Below are positions 63,640 through 64,000 of a stretch of DNA of 64,000 nt, one piece after another. How positions within the stretch are numbered: the first letter of the stretch is position 1; each line of letters opens with the position of its first letter. Made by a program: the position numbers and the translations under genes. The notes below the pieces were generated by a model that was not told the origin of the DNA, made no database searches, and saw only the letters and a program-made list of their open reading frames with translations. The stretch comes from Cokeromyces recurvatus (lineage: Eukaryota > Mucoromycota > Mucoromycetes > Mucorales > Mucoraceae), in the NCBI RefSeq assembly GCF_025118155.1, contig NW_026251395.1, positions 825,341-889,340 on the forward strand, in the 5' to 3' direction.

Positions 63640-64000
63640 AGAATTGCAATCTATAAAAAAAACATAAAGCCCATTTCTGTTGAAATTAAGCAAAACATTG
63701 AATGTCTTCTTCGTGATGGCGGTCAATATAGTGACATTAGTAAGCGTACAGGTGTCTCAGTTGCAACGATTAGTCGCATTTCAAAAGAAATCGGCATTAC
63801 TCGAAATGCCCATCATGGTCGTAATGGAACATTCAGCACTAATGAGGGTAGATTAATATTACGAAAGTTTGCAACTGGTCAGTTTACTACAGCAGCACAA
63901 GCAGCTAGGAGACTTCAAGGAGAAGGTAAGAAAGTAAGTGCGCAAACTATTCGTAATCTCTTGAAAGATGGAAATTTCGAATCTGATGTCAAACCGTCAT
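63640..64000 (+). pseudogene. N-terminal part of another Tc1/IS630-type transposase, cut by the window edge
   Basis: The frame is open to the window end with a helix-turn-helix array: SVEIKQNIECLLRDGGQYSD, ISKRTGVSVATISRISKEIG, then STNEGRLILRKFATGQFTTA and EGKKVSAQTIRNLLKDG, the usual double HTH. No in-frame ATG was found near the expected start, so it may be intact or 5'-damaged. The catalytic part lies outside the window. Confidence 0.7.

Overview
The window looks like nuclear DNA of an early-diverging fungus, most likely Mucoromycota (a Rhizopus- or Mucor-like mould). The DNA is very AT-rich. Genes are split by many short introns, mostly 50-110 nt with GTAAGT-like donors and YAG acceptors. 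Homopolymer tracts of 25-57 nt are common between genes. The species is inferred, not proven. Exon models were assembled by eye from reading frame, splice signals and family motifs; each complete model sums to a multiple of three, and the VIP1 model is one base short.

Gene-dense islands. (1) 2.0-9.8 kb: a DUF4203/TMEM198-like membrane protein (-), a SWS1/ZSWIM7-type SWIM protein (-), a MEAK7-type TLDc protein (+), a GDSL esterase (+) and mitochondrial SSB (+). (2) 11.4-12.4 kb: a multi-pass membrane protein (-). (3) 13.9-20.4 kb: kinesin-13 (+), an F-box/WD40 protein (-) and the nucleoporin Nup35/Nup53 (-). (4) 22.7-27.4 kb: an FSH1-type serine hydrolase (+) and the coatomer beta subunit (-). 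(5) 36.1-37.2 kb: a bHLH regulator (-). (6) 40.9-47.7 kb: an OSBP/KES1-type lipid transfer protein (-), ribosomal protein S5/uS7 (+) and the inositol pyrophosphate kinase VIP1/PPIP5K (-). These are mostly housekeeping functions (trafficking, translation, cytoskeleton, ubiquitination, inositol signalling, recombination) and do not form a pathway cluster. Several neighbours are convergent with 75-205 bp between stops, and SWS1/MEAK7 are divergent with 142 bp between starts.

Repeat-rich parts. 20.6-22.6 kb is a dead IS630/Tc1-type DDE element with matching terminal repeats. 27.6-34.2 kb holds decayed coding remnants, one spliced gene of an apparently Mucoromycota-specific family, and a second family member whose 3' end runs in frame into a dead DDE transposase. 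49.4-56 kb is a nested transposon graveyard: a solo LTR with a perfect 5-bp target duplication, tandem LTR-like units, a segmental copy of part of the 31-kb gene, an inverted LTR-like pair, and an almost intact Tc1 element (28-bp perfect terminal repeats, TA duplications, one early stop). 57.6-61.0 kb is bounded by 12-bp CACTGGAAGCAA inverted ends, a 3-bp duplication and shared subterminal motifs, suggesting an unannotated CACTA-like element. 61.0-64 kb has a Thr-tRNA-like gene, a second copy of the solo LTR with its own target duplication, and more transposase fragments.

No CRISPR array, operon or bacterial-type system is present.
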